Assembly (NCBI GenBank): GCA_963576735.1
Contig: OY755173.1
Span: 19,438,873 to 19,502,872 of the forward strand
Reading direction: 5' to 3'
Length of the DNA: 64,000 nucleotides
DNA from: Bedellia somnulentella
Taxonomy: Eukaryota; Arthropoda; Insecta; Lepidoptera; Bedelliidae
Part shown: piece after piece, positions 32,101 to 41,200 of the stretch
Layout: every line of letters starts with the position of its first letter
How positions within the stretch are numbered: the first letter of the stretch is position 1
Program-made: the position numbers and the translations under genes
Notes under the pieces: generated by a model
The model's input: only the letters and a program-made list of their open reading frames with translations
What the model was told of the DNA's origin: nothing
Database searches by the model: none

Positions 32101-35071
32101 ACATTGTATTATTATTATTACCTGAGTTTTTTTTATTAATATGTAAATTTTATTGAAGAAAATTGACATTTGTATTGTATTGGTTCCAGTAGTTTATAGG
32201 TTTTTGTTGACATTATTTCTTTAGCTCGCATGATTTATAAGATTAATAATGATAAATATTTAAACGCCCATTTAAGGCAGATTATGGATTGCGCACTTGT
32301 AAATACCTGAAGACGTTTGCACCTATAATCTTCGAATAAATGTTTCATTTTATTTCAAGATTTTTCATCATTGGCTTCAACAATGTATTAGAAAACCTTA
32401 CTCCTCCTGAATAAAACCGTTACATTTGTACTTTTACTGTATCTACCTACCTAAGAATAGTGAAACAATCCTATATCATAAATGTAAAGGTAACTCTGTC
32501 TGTCTGTTATGCTTACACATCTAAAACACCAAGCCAATTTGAATGCGAATCGGCACACTAAACTTTTATTGACTAAAAGTGTTTTTTTTTATTGATCTAC
32601 AAAATCAAGTACAAAATTAGGAAAATAACAATACAACAATATTGACGCCATGTTTTTCTTTTGCACTCTACTTGATGTAGATACTGCATGCTCGTTAATA
32701 CATAAATAAATATTTTATCTTAGACCTATGATTAAGTATATTATGGTTAAATTACTATGGAGATGTTCTCATATCTGTATCTAAAAACTTGAAACTTAGT
32801 ACAATGGTTTGTTTTATTAGAATTTTATTGTTCATGAAAATCTCATGTGGCAATTATTGCTACTAAATAAAGGAAAGAAAAATTTGGAAATCAGCGGGGA
32901 TCCCACAACCTCCATTTGTTTTATATTTAAAGACCACTTAAAAAAGTAGTTTTGAAATTCATCTCTTAAGGGATTGAAACAGGAGATGAGAGTTAGTATT
33001 GAGATTTTTGCATTTCTTTATTTAGAAATGTGAAACTTGGTGATATTATTTGTTTTATGATTATTATGACAAAAAAAGGTTTTTTTTAGATCGGTCCCGT
33101 AAGGAAGTGAAACATGTTTATAAATTACAATAAATATGTAAAAAAAAATGAACTACAAAGATTGAAACTGTTATATTAGTTTTAGATAGCATTTTCAGTA
33201 GCATGAGAGATAGTAATTCTTCGACTAATTTTGGAAGTTCAGTGGAAAAAAGCAGCATCTTCAAAAACATTGCCCAGCAATCAGTTAAAATGCCCAATTA
33301 CCCTAAGTTGCATCTTACAATACCTGCTGTAAGAAATTGGTTAGTGATATTCTAAACTGACACTACACAGCAAATATTTCATGATACTTACTTACTTATA
33401 ATCACGTCCATTATGCCCATTGGGGTAGGCAGAGACTATCGATCGCCACTTAGTATGATCTTGACCAACCTCTCTTGCTTCCTTTACATTCATTATTCTT
33501 CTCATACATGCTCTTTTATTCTTCTCACTTCAGACCCCCACCTTTATAAGAATGTTTTCTATCTATGCTGTGTAGTGTCAGCTTAGAATAGCACTACCCC
33601 ATTTCTTCCAGTGGGTGTACGTAAGAGGTGACTAACGGTATTGGGGCTTTTGAGGGATTTTTGGGCGATACAGTTGCACCATTTTTTTCTCACGCAACTT
33701 CCAAAAGTGGCTGAGGAATTTCTGATTCCTTAGCTCTGGCTACCCCTTCTAGGGATTTATAGCCGTGAAGTATATGTATGTATGTTTTCTATCTGGTCTA
33801 GAAACATATTCTAGGTCTAGGCTGTCCTCTACCAACAAACCCATCCACATTGGCTCTATATATCTAATATAGATGAATATCATATCTCATGATATTTATA
33901 AAAATTAGGGGGCCATTTTATTTTAAAGGGTTTGAAGTTAATATTTTCTCACTTCTAGAATTAGGTGAAAGGCATAAAATACTTTTTCTAAAAACATATT
34001 ATGGAGTGATGGTATTCAATATCATTTCTTGCCTTAGCAGCATGAAAAATGATTTATAGGGAACAAATAAACAATAATAACAATTTGCGCAGATAAAGAC
34101 AAGCAATGAAGCAGATGCTTTCTACTTATAAGGGGGCTTCTATGCAACTTTGAAAGCAAAATTGATGCTATTAATAAAGAGGTTACAGGTTAAAATTTAT
34201 AATATAATAATTGCTTTTGGTTTTGAATGAATGGTTGATATAGCTGGAATACCATCACCAACAAGAATTTATTATATAGGTTTTTTTCCCACTTTTCTAG
34301 TGAAAGTAGATAAGAAATTGTTGATACCAAATGAAATCACCTTCGGCACATATTGGTATGTGTGAGTATAGGTAAGATAGTGGTTCAAGGACGTAAATTC
34401 CTAAAAAGAATAGCCAGAGCATCAGAATTAGAAATTCACCAGCCATTTTTAGAAGATGAGTGGGGCAGATTGTAAAATAAAGTTTGTTTGAGATTAGTTT
34501 CTCTCCTTATTGCCAAACAATAACTTAAAACTGCCTCAATATCCGCTTATCTGCTTACAACACTCAGGGGAAAATATAAATAGAAAATATAAAAGTGAGA
34601 TAGTGTTAAGATATTTTCAATGTAAACCAAATGCTAAAAATGTAGGCTATGAAGACATAGTCATGGAAACAAAGCTAGGAGTGTTGATGTAATTAAAGAA
34701 GAAACACAATACCCTCTTGAAGCCAGAGATTCTGCAGCAGCTATTAATTTTTTATCCGTTTTTGGCATTCGCACTTTGCCCATATTTCTATTGCATGTCA
34801 CCTGAAAATTATATTAACTATCAAAGTAAAAAAATAATAGAAGTAAAATAATAAAAATATACAGACATACAAATTAAGTTGAAAGTAAGTACAACTTAAT
34901 GGTTAAACAGTTAAGTAAGACATTTGTTAGTAATACAATTAATAAGTCTCTACATTATTAATTTTAAAAATGACTAAGTACAAACAATTCACATAAAAAA
35001 TTTGACGCAAAACGAACACCAACCTGCAAATTCTGAGCCTTCGGAACATGATGTAATATACTTCGTAACAT
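29009..35071 (-). CDS. mRpL50: Mitochondrial ribosomal protein mRpL50, complete
   Basis: Five minus-strand exons with consistent phases give 189 codons: 35024-35071, 34713-34801, 30994-31190, 30385-30504 and 29009-29123/4. The N-terminus MLRSILHHVPKAQ is short, basic and amphipathic, as expected for a matrix targeting signal. The core FLRPYKPYDPPAGITDTVTK, LDVKFVVLNECFKQTGHAVP and NSLLHTI fits mitochondrial ribosomal protein L50 (bL-type large-subunit protein mL50), including the PY-x-PP motif and GHAVPNS. The C-terminus is basic (GLKNRKKYAGYEAKRSWP). The protein acts in the mitochondrial large subunit. Its introns hold LINE and SINE pieces. Confidence 0.87.
29161..29765 (+). pseudogene. RTE-like LINE, C-terminal end of ORF2 and 3' tail
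   Basis: Several frames together give NAVLVSMLMYNSECWVL, IREKCGVKDDIVKKIGKGML, RWFEHIARMDDSKLVTEIYK, GRGRPRRF and RACMKRLMDVNKAR. This is the familiar 3' end of RTE-like insect elements. The element ends ACTAACGGTGTGAGTATATG followed by TAAGTATA. It lies in intron 4 of mRpL50, antisense to it. Confidence 0.75.
30385..30504 (-). CDS. mRpL50: mRpL50 exon 4
   Basis: Acceptor GAATTCCAG, donor CATCCAG|GTTAGT. It encodes DLKDFYNTPVHTTTPFEALK and LHVQPDYVRFHP. Confidence 0.87.
30622..30845 (-). mobile_element. SINE-A copy in mRpL50 intron 3
   Basis: TTACATATACACACGGCTAT to GCCGACACTACACGGC. A deletion removes the AATTCCTCAG segment. Confidence 0.78.
30994..31190 (-). CDS. mRpL50: mRpL50 exon 3
   Basis: Acceptor TAATTACAG, donor ACCGTTG|GTGAGT. 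It encodes 65 codons with FLRPYKPYDPP and KQTGHAVPNSLLHTIETV. Confidence 0.88.
31263..31300 (+). mobile_element. SINE-A head fragment
   Basis: TAGCCATGTAGTGTCAGCTT only. Confidence 0.45.
31480..32345 (+). mobile_element. Jockey-type LINE 3' end, interrupted by SINE-A
   Basis: A short open frame (31491-31736) encodes AYFMAIIIYNKLSNELREMT and YLLDNCFYSVKDFLEKCSI, the usual Jockey C-terminus. The 3' UTR continues past an inserted SINE-A (31769-32001) to GAATAAATGTTTCATTTTAT at 32335. Confidence 0.7.
31769..32001 (+). mobile_element. SINE-A copy with 9-bp target duplication
   Basis: It is flanked by TATAAAAAA at 31760-31768 and 32002-32010. It starts GTAGTGTCGCCTTAGAATAG and ends GCCGTGAGTATATG. 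It defines one set of SINE-A ends precisely. Confidence 0.88.
32346..32826. other. Decayed interspersed repeat
   Basis: TCTGTCTGTCTGTTATGCTT followed by CCAATTTGAATGCGAATCGG is a common insect repeat opening. No coding capacity is seen. Confidence 0.4.
32827..32905 (-). mobile_element. Retroposon family D fragment
   Basis: TTGTTCATGAAAATCTCATG and AATAAAGGAAAGAAAAATTT, as in 13456-13664. Confidence 0.6.
33200..33372 (-). mobile_element. SINE-A copy, old and truncated
   Basis: ACTAATTTTGGAAGTTCAGT to ATTCTAAACTGACACTACAC. The tail end is lost. Confidence 0.6.
33385..33540 (-). mobile_element. RTE-like LINE 3' end fragment
   Basis: The reverse complement gives AAGAGCATGTATGAGAAGAA, GAAGCAAGAGAGGTTGGTCA, AGTGGCGATCGATAGTCTCT and a GATTATAAGTAAGTA end. 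Confidence 0.7.
33565..33781 (+). mobile_element. SINE-A copy with 13-bp target duplication
   Basis: ATGTTTTCTATCT lies at 33552-33564 and 33782-33794. The head reads GCTGTGTAGTGTCAGCTTAG and the tail GAAGTATATGTATGT. This shows that the (TATG)n belongs to the element and is not target DNA. Confidence 0.88.
34385..34570 (-). mobile_element. SINE-A copy, old, in mRpL50 intron 2
   Basis: GAATAGCCAGAGCATCAGAA and GAAATTCACCAGCCATTTTT. About two thirds of the element is recognisable. Confidence 0.55.
34713..34801 (-). CDS. mRpL50: mRpL50 exon 2
   Basis: Acceptor ATTTTCAG, donor CAAGAGG|GTATTG. It encodes VRMPKTDKKLIAAAESLASR and the first two bases of a Gly codon. Confidence 0.8.
35024..35071 (-). 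CDS. mRpL50: mRpL50 exon 1
   Basis: 16 codons from the ATG at 35071, donor TTGCAG|GTTGGT, phase 0. It encodes the targeting peptide start. Confidence 0.8.
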
Positions 35072-35359
35072 TTTGATTTGATTATAATTTACCAGTAAAT
35101 TATAGAATGAAGTAAGTCGAGAATATTTTGCAGTATAATATATGCATTTGAATTTAATTGAAAACAATAAAATTAAAAAAAAAAACTTATTTTTATTGTT
35201 AGGTTAGTTTTTTAGAGATGTGAAACATAGTCGAATTTAGGAAAAAATCGATTTGTTTACCTCAATACATTTTCATTCGATTGTTTCTAATTTAAAATAA
35301 TTGACTAAGTGTAAATAAAAAGAAGAAGAAACAGTATTTGTTCGCTGTATATAAATATT
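35072..35359 (-). promoter_or_regulatory. mRpL50 upstream region
   Basis: It directly precedes the start codon. AAAATCGATTTG at 35244 carries an ATCGAT core as in DRE elements of housekeeping genes. No TATA box is obvious. Confidence 0.3.
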
Positions 35360-35371
35360 CTTAAACATATA

Positions 35372-35615
35372 TACATACATATACTCACGGCTATAAATCC
35401 CTAGAAGGGGTAGCCAGAGCTAAGGAATTAGAAATTCCTCAGCCACTTTTGGAAATTTAAGTGAGGAAAAGATAGTAAAAATAAATGTTGTTGGTGATGG
35501 GTCTCCAACCGCATCGCCCAAAAATCCCTTAAAAGCCCCAATACCGTTAGTCGCCTCTTACGTACACCCACCGGAAGAAATGGGGTAGTGCTATTCTAAG
35601 CCGACACTACACAGC
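35372..35615 (-). mobile_element. SINE-A copy, well preserved, 12-bp target duplication
   Basis: CTTAAACATATA lies at 35360-35371 and 35616-35627. It is among the best copies for a consensus: TATAAATCCCTAGAAGGGGT through GGGGTAGTGCTATTCTAAGC. Confidence 0.9.
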
Positions 35616-36034
35616 CTTAAACATATAAATCGATTACATACTACTTGCTAATTTGTTGGATTGTATATTATCTTACAACTTTATCCAACGTGTTTATATT
35701 TAACGGGCTATATGCTAATACGTAGTAAAAGTTGTTCAATAAAAAATAACAATATTATATGATATCAAAATATTATTTTAAGGACGTTGACTCTTTGAGC
35801 GTAAACACTCAATCTCACTTCTCCTATGTTTACTTTAATAATGTAAGCAATTTTTTTTCTAATAACGTCACCACTTAACTCAAGCTTTATAATAATATTT
35901 AAGAAATATTAGAAAACACAGCATTTGGTAGGTTTTGTTGTTAAACTTAAAACTACTAATAATAATCGATTAATTGAATTGTAATGTAATAATTATGACC
36001 ACGAAGACCATATTTAGATGAAATAGATAAATGT

Positions 36035-36150
36035 GCTAAAAAGACGTCCAAAAAAAGGACTGATGAAAAATAATGAAAAAAGGGCATGTATGAAAAGATT
36101 GAAGGATGTACATGAAGCAATCGATAATCTCTGCCTACCCCAATCGGCTA
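36035..36150 (+). mobile_element. RTE-like LINE 3' fragment
   Basis: GGGCATGTATGAAAAGATTG, AAGGATGTACATGAAGC and ATAATCTCTGCCTACCCC. Confidence 0.6.
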
Positions 36151-36224
36151 AAATATAGCCAGTTATGGCTATTATTTTTTTACACCCTGAACTAGAACAA
36201 AAATTTGTATCAAAACCCCTTTAT

Positions 36225-36680
36225 TTAGTTACTAATGGTACGCCCCGGCTTCGCTTACTATATACGATATTTAGCGTAATGATATCCAGCCTATGTTGCT
36301 TCTGAAAGTTGAAGCTTTCCATTGGTGAAAGATTTTTTGAAATAGGTTAGTTATTGCGGAGCCTTTTCATTACCGAATTTTCCCTCTTTTTAATATTATT
36401 AACAGTATCCTATGTCCTTTTCCTGGTTCTAAGGTACCTCTCCAACAATTTCCAGCCAAAACGGTTGATTCGTTCTTGAGTTATAAATAGTGTAACTAAC
36501 ATTTTTTTTATATTTATAGATTTTGAATTCAGATTTATACAAAGAGAAATATATAATCTGTAAAAATCTGTAGGTATCACAGTTTATATAGCTTGGTGAC
36601 GGACAGAGATATAGATAGACCGACAGTAACGTCTCTTAGTAATAGGAGCCCGTTTTTACCTTTAGGTGTGCGGAACCCTT
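36225..36680. repeat. Decayed insect interspersed repeat(s)
   Basis: GCCCCGGCTTCGCTTACTAT, ATTTCCAGCCAAAACGGTTG and AATAGGAGCCCGTTTTTACC are all recurrent endings of non-autonomous insect repeats. No coding remnants. Confidence 0.5.
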
Positions 36681-36812
36681 AAATAATAAATCCCCAAAAT
36701 ACCAGTAGTAATAGTAAGGTATACTAGAATTCTTTCGTCTGTGCGAAATCGGTCGTAATTCATCGGAACAATTAATAGGTCAAGTGAGGGGCATAAACGG
36801 CGTACGCGCCGG

Positions 36813-36843
36813 TCCGTTATCGATAAAAAAAAAAATTATCGAT
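36813..36843. promoter_or_regulatory. Two inverted DRE-like TATCGATA sites
   Basis: TTATCGATAA at 36818 and TTATCGATAT at 36837 are separated by an A-tract. TATCGATA is the DREF/BEAF-32 core in flies. This lies 1.3 kb upstream of the MED13 start codon. Confidence 0.35.
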
Positions 36844-36896
36844 ATTTACAACAGTGGTTGCTTAAATTTCTAAATTACCATAATAGAGGATTTTTA

Positions 36897-37136
36897 AATA
36901 CATATACTTAGGGCTATAAATCCCTAGAAGGGGTAGCCAAAGCTAAGGAATTAGAAATACCTCAGCCACTTGGGCAAAGTTGAGTGGGGAAAAGATGGTG
37001 AAATAAAGGTTGTTGGTGATGGGCCTTCTACCGCATCGCCCAAAAATCCTTTAAAAGCCCCAATACCGTTAGTCACCTCTTACGTACACCCACCGGTAGA
37101 AATGGGGTAGTGCTACTCTAATCCGACACTACACAG
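36897..37136 (-). mobile_element. SINE-A copy with imperfect target duplication
   Basis: TAGAGGATTTTTA on the left and TAGAGGGTTTTTA on the right. The body is intact. Confidence 0.83.
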
Positions 37137-38160
37137 CTTTAGAGGGTTTTTACAAAACTATATTACACTTTTTGGAGATAATATTCAAGTTAAAGCACGA
37201 GTTGTCATTTTAGTACTGATAATCCATCGAAAACCAATCGCGGCGCGGCGCGGCTATCTCGTATCGACAAAAGGTCACCTCTAGGCGTAAACAATAGGCT
37301 GCTATCCTGCTCACGGCTGCGACAAAAATATAAGATATCGCCCTACTGCTCCTATGATTTATGATCGGGTTTGAACGGACGAAATAATTCTAGTATAGTA
37401 TAATTATGGCTAAGAAATGCAATCATACAATGCAATGAACGGGAAATCCCCTAACTCAAAACTGTTCTGAAAGTTCAAAGTATTCGAAGTAAATAGGTAG
37501 TAGGAGCCTCTGTTTCTTTTTGATTCCCGTGGATTTAATCCTTTATAGTAGACATTATGTTATAAGTAGGTTAATGCACATGGGGAGGTATTAGTTTTAA
37601 GTTTTTTTTCATATTATTTTATTGTTGGAACCTAGTCACACATTCTAGTTCGTATGCGATCCTGATTCCTGCGATACGATTACGATACCGAACCGATTCA
37701 TGAATGTGGACATGGATGTTGACATAATGTTGATGACTTTGACAGTTGTGTTTTACTGCCAAGAGTGATCTATTAAATTAAAGAAATAGGTTGGAATAGA
37801 AATTATTGATAAAAATGTTTTAACTTTTCATATAAAAGAACTAATTTATTCATTTATTTAATTTAAGAATAGCTTATATAACTATTTCTGATTAAAACAT
37901 ATATTATTTTTATGATTTTAGATCCAATGCTTTCGTAAATCGGAACGTTGTTTTTTTTTTGTTCAATAAGTTCCTAAATTTACCGAACGCGGCAGCACTA
38001 TCGGCTTGGCTTGTTGTTTCCTATCCGCCATTTTCCAGTCGCCATTGAAAGGTGAAAACTCCACCAAATGTCGGTGATAAATTTAAGGTTTTGAGTGGTT
38101 TCTTTAGGATTTGTACTGTTTTTAGTGTTGTGAAATGAAAATGAAGTGTTCAGGACTAAC
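37137..38160 (+). promoter_or_regulatory. MED13 upstream region and 5' leader
   Basis: No other gene. Near the start, CCGCCATTTT at 38025-38034 is a perfect YY1/Pho consensus, with a second GCCATT at 38041. A short uORF overlaps the start codon (38135-38164). Confidence 0.45.
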
Positions 38161-38164
38161 ATGA
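38135..38164 (+). promoter_or_regulatory. MED13 upstream ORF overlapping the start codon
   Basis: ATG-AAA-ATG-AAG-TGT-TCA through GGA-CTA-ACA-TGA: nine codons whose TGA shares bases with the MED13 ATG (ATGA). This assumes the leader is not spliced here. Confidence 0.5.
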
Positions 38165-38229
38165 CGCATCAAAATCACCAAACAAACGGTGCCAGTCTTG
38201 AGGATTGCCACACAAACTTCTTCGCCTTG
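38161..38229 (+). CDS. skd: MED13 coding exon 1
   Basis: 23 codons from the ATG at 38161, donor GCCTTG|GTAAGA, phase 0. The ATG is the first in this frame after an upstream stop and gives the typical short N-terminus before NGASLEDC. Confidence 0.88.
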
Positions 38230-41200
38230 GTAAGATACTTTTACATTGACGAAAGATCTCCGTACCTACGTACTTTTCTTTCGAAATCACCTCTATTATT
38301 GCTGGCTTCTTTTAGATTACGTATTATGAGGGATTATAGCATTATTGTATTTGAATTCACTGCACAACTTGATGACTACGTCAAAGCAATGCCTCTGAAA
38401 GTTGGTGTACACAAAAATTCACCTTAGAGCGTTACTGTCACAGAATCGATTTGGCGCATTTCAAATTATTATAGATCTATTAGTGATAATCTATTACCGT
38501 GTGTCATTATTGTAATGAACGTTACATTAATCTTTCTTACAATGAGACTGCCTTAAATATACATATTGCGTTGCTAACTCTCATAATGTCAACGCATTCG
38601 CCAAGCGAGGCCAACAGAAGCTACCGGCCCATAGAGGTCATTTTGAATTCACCTGGCCGTAACGTGAACCGTAATGCGTTCGCAAGACTAGTTTCATCAG
38701 GCCAAGGAAATAACTTTCTTATAACCGCGTTACGGCGCTCGGTTCCTTTATGGGGTTGATAATAGAACGCGAATAGTTTGTCTTGGGTCATTATTTATCG
38801 TGAGTGTTGTATGTTTGTGTGATGCGGTGATGTCTTGAAAGCTGGCGCGAATTTTATCAGATTGGAGTGGATTAGCGGGTGGCGGGGCGGTGTCGCAGTC
38901 CTCGATCGTCTCCGGCCACCTGACGCGTCGCACATATCGCCCGCCCTCGACCCTATCTCCAAGCTCGAGATATAAATTACCGATCTCTCGCCCCGGTTGC
39001 TTATTGTTTAATTATTTATGCGTCGTTTGCGGCCGTTTCAAGACTGTCGTAGCTATGGAATTTTTCGTCGAGTGACTCGGTGACGCATCAGAGCAATGTT
39101 GTTGGGTGACGACTGACGATTGAACTGGAGTTTATTACACTCTATTGCGCGCCGATATTTTGCATCAGTGCAGTCTTGATTAAGATTACAGGGTGCAACT
39201 GTTTAGTAGGTGTTGGATAGGTTGGTTGTGAAGTTGTGTGCGCAGGCGCATCTGTCGCGCCGTCGCGCGGCACTCATTTATAAATGATGTTGTGATTTTA
39301 CCTTTCAGTTCCCATAAGGGCCTCTATGTTAGAGCCATTCACAAAACTAAATGTACTCAGATTAACTAGGTTGAGTTTGTTTTGATTCATATGCTGCATT
39401 GATTTATGGTTTGTGATATTTGTTCTTGAAGGATTGTATTTAGCTAGTTTTATTTTTTGCTACCTTTGCTAAATTATCTTATCAATAACTCAAATTGAAA
39501 TAAATGTGACATTGTGTATGTGATACAGATAAGATTCCTATCTCAAGAAATGCCGCTTTTGTGAATTGAGATAATTTGTTATGTGATGAAGTATTAAGTC
39601 TGATCTTTCTTAATTTCTGTTTTTATTGATATGGAAAATAATCAGATTGTTTAGTTACAATTTTCAGTTCATCATTTTTATAGCATTAGAGTATTAATGG
39701 GAAACTTTGCACACCAGTATGTTTGTAGTATATGGAATTCTTATACAAAGTGACATCATAATTGTAACCATAAAAAAACGAGTCATATGTAACCATACTG
39801 AAAACAATATAATTAATATAGAATGTTGGTTATAAACGTGTATTCTTTACTCAGAATACCATTTATCAAGTCTTCGTTATCCAATGAGAGTATGTATATT
39901 ATCTTTGGGGTGCAAACCCATCCACATGAAAAGTTAGAAGGATGTTAAAAGTATAATTTGTAGCAGTTACAATACAACCAATATGGTTTAGAGTAAGTAA
40001 GTATAATGTAAAGACATAAAATTAACATTCATTACAACTAACCAACCATTATCTCTTGTGTTATCAATCCAATTCCCACCAACTTGAAGGTCTGTTACTG
40101 ATTATGTTCTGCGGTTTCTCATTTGAATGTTATCTGTAATTTTACCAGTAATTTAACATTTTTATGATAATTAGTTTGACCTATTTAATGCTGTGCCAAG
40201 AAGAGTATGCTGAATGATAGTATGAAAGTAAGGCTAAATCAATTTTATAATTTTATAAATTATAAACTATGATGAAGTAGATGATGCACTGTATATTTTA
40301 AGTAATGTTTCAATTTTGTTGTGTATAATAATATTTAAACTTGCTTGCCGTATATCCCCAAAGGGTTGGCAGAGATACTAATACTTCTGAACATCACTTG
40401 ACATAGATCTAGTGTTCAGAGTACTCGCATTTTGCTTGGACAGACTCTCTTGATAGGGGGCAGGCCTTTTGCTGTTTTGTACGATCAGATTGTGACATGA
40501 CTAAGTACAACTCAGACATATGGCTTGCCCAATAATGTTTCCCTCACCATTATCAAGCTTTAAGCTAACTCCTCTGACCTGTCATTGGTCAAAATGATTA
40601 AAATCAGACCGAATATGCCCCTGGCAATGCAAGCCATTGTAACTGAATCAATACAGTATACATAGGACTGTTTTGGATTATGTGAGGTGCAATACATTTA
40701 CCTATGTCAAGACTTGGGTACAGGTTTTTTTTTTCCCTAGATGGGGTAACCAGAGCTAAGGAATTATAAATTCCTCAGCCACTTTTGGAAATTGGAAGGG
40801 GGAAAGATAGTAAAATAAAGGTTGTTGGTGATGGGTCTCCAAGCGCATCTCCCAAAAAATCCCTTAATAGCCCCAATAACGTTAGTCGCCTCTTACGTAC
40901 ACCCACCGGAAGAAATGGGGTAGTGCTATTCCAAGCCGGCACTACACAGCTACTTACTACTCAGCTCCTATATTTAGAGGAAATTGACGATACGCATTAG
41001 ATAGGTTAAGCGACCTGACATATATTTTTACAGTGATGTCTTTTATATTATTAATTTGAAATTACAAACATTAACAAGAATTTATTTCCGTGGAATGATG
41101 TGGATATCTTTGTAAATGTTCTCCACCACTACTAGAATTGAAATGAAAGATAATAAAAGTTTCTCTTTAGAAGCGAACAACTCCACATAGTAAATGCAAA

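Noticed and set aside
38499..38759. 86-codon ORF in MED13 intron 1
   Set aside because: Starts just after exon 1 in intron sequence, with no domain and no splice evidence.
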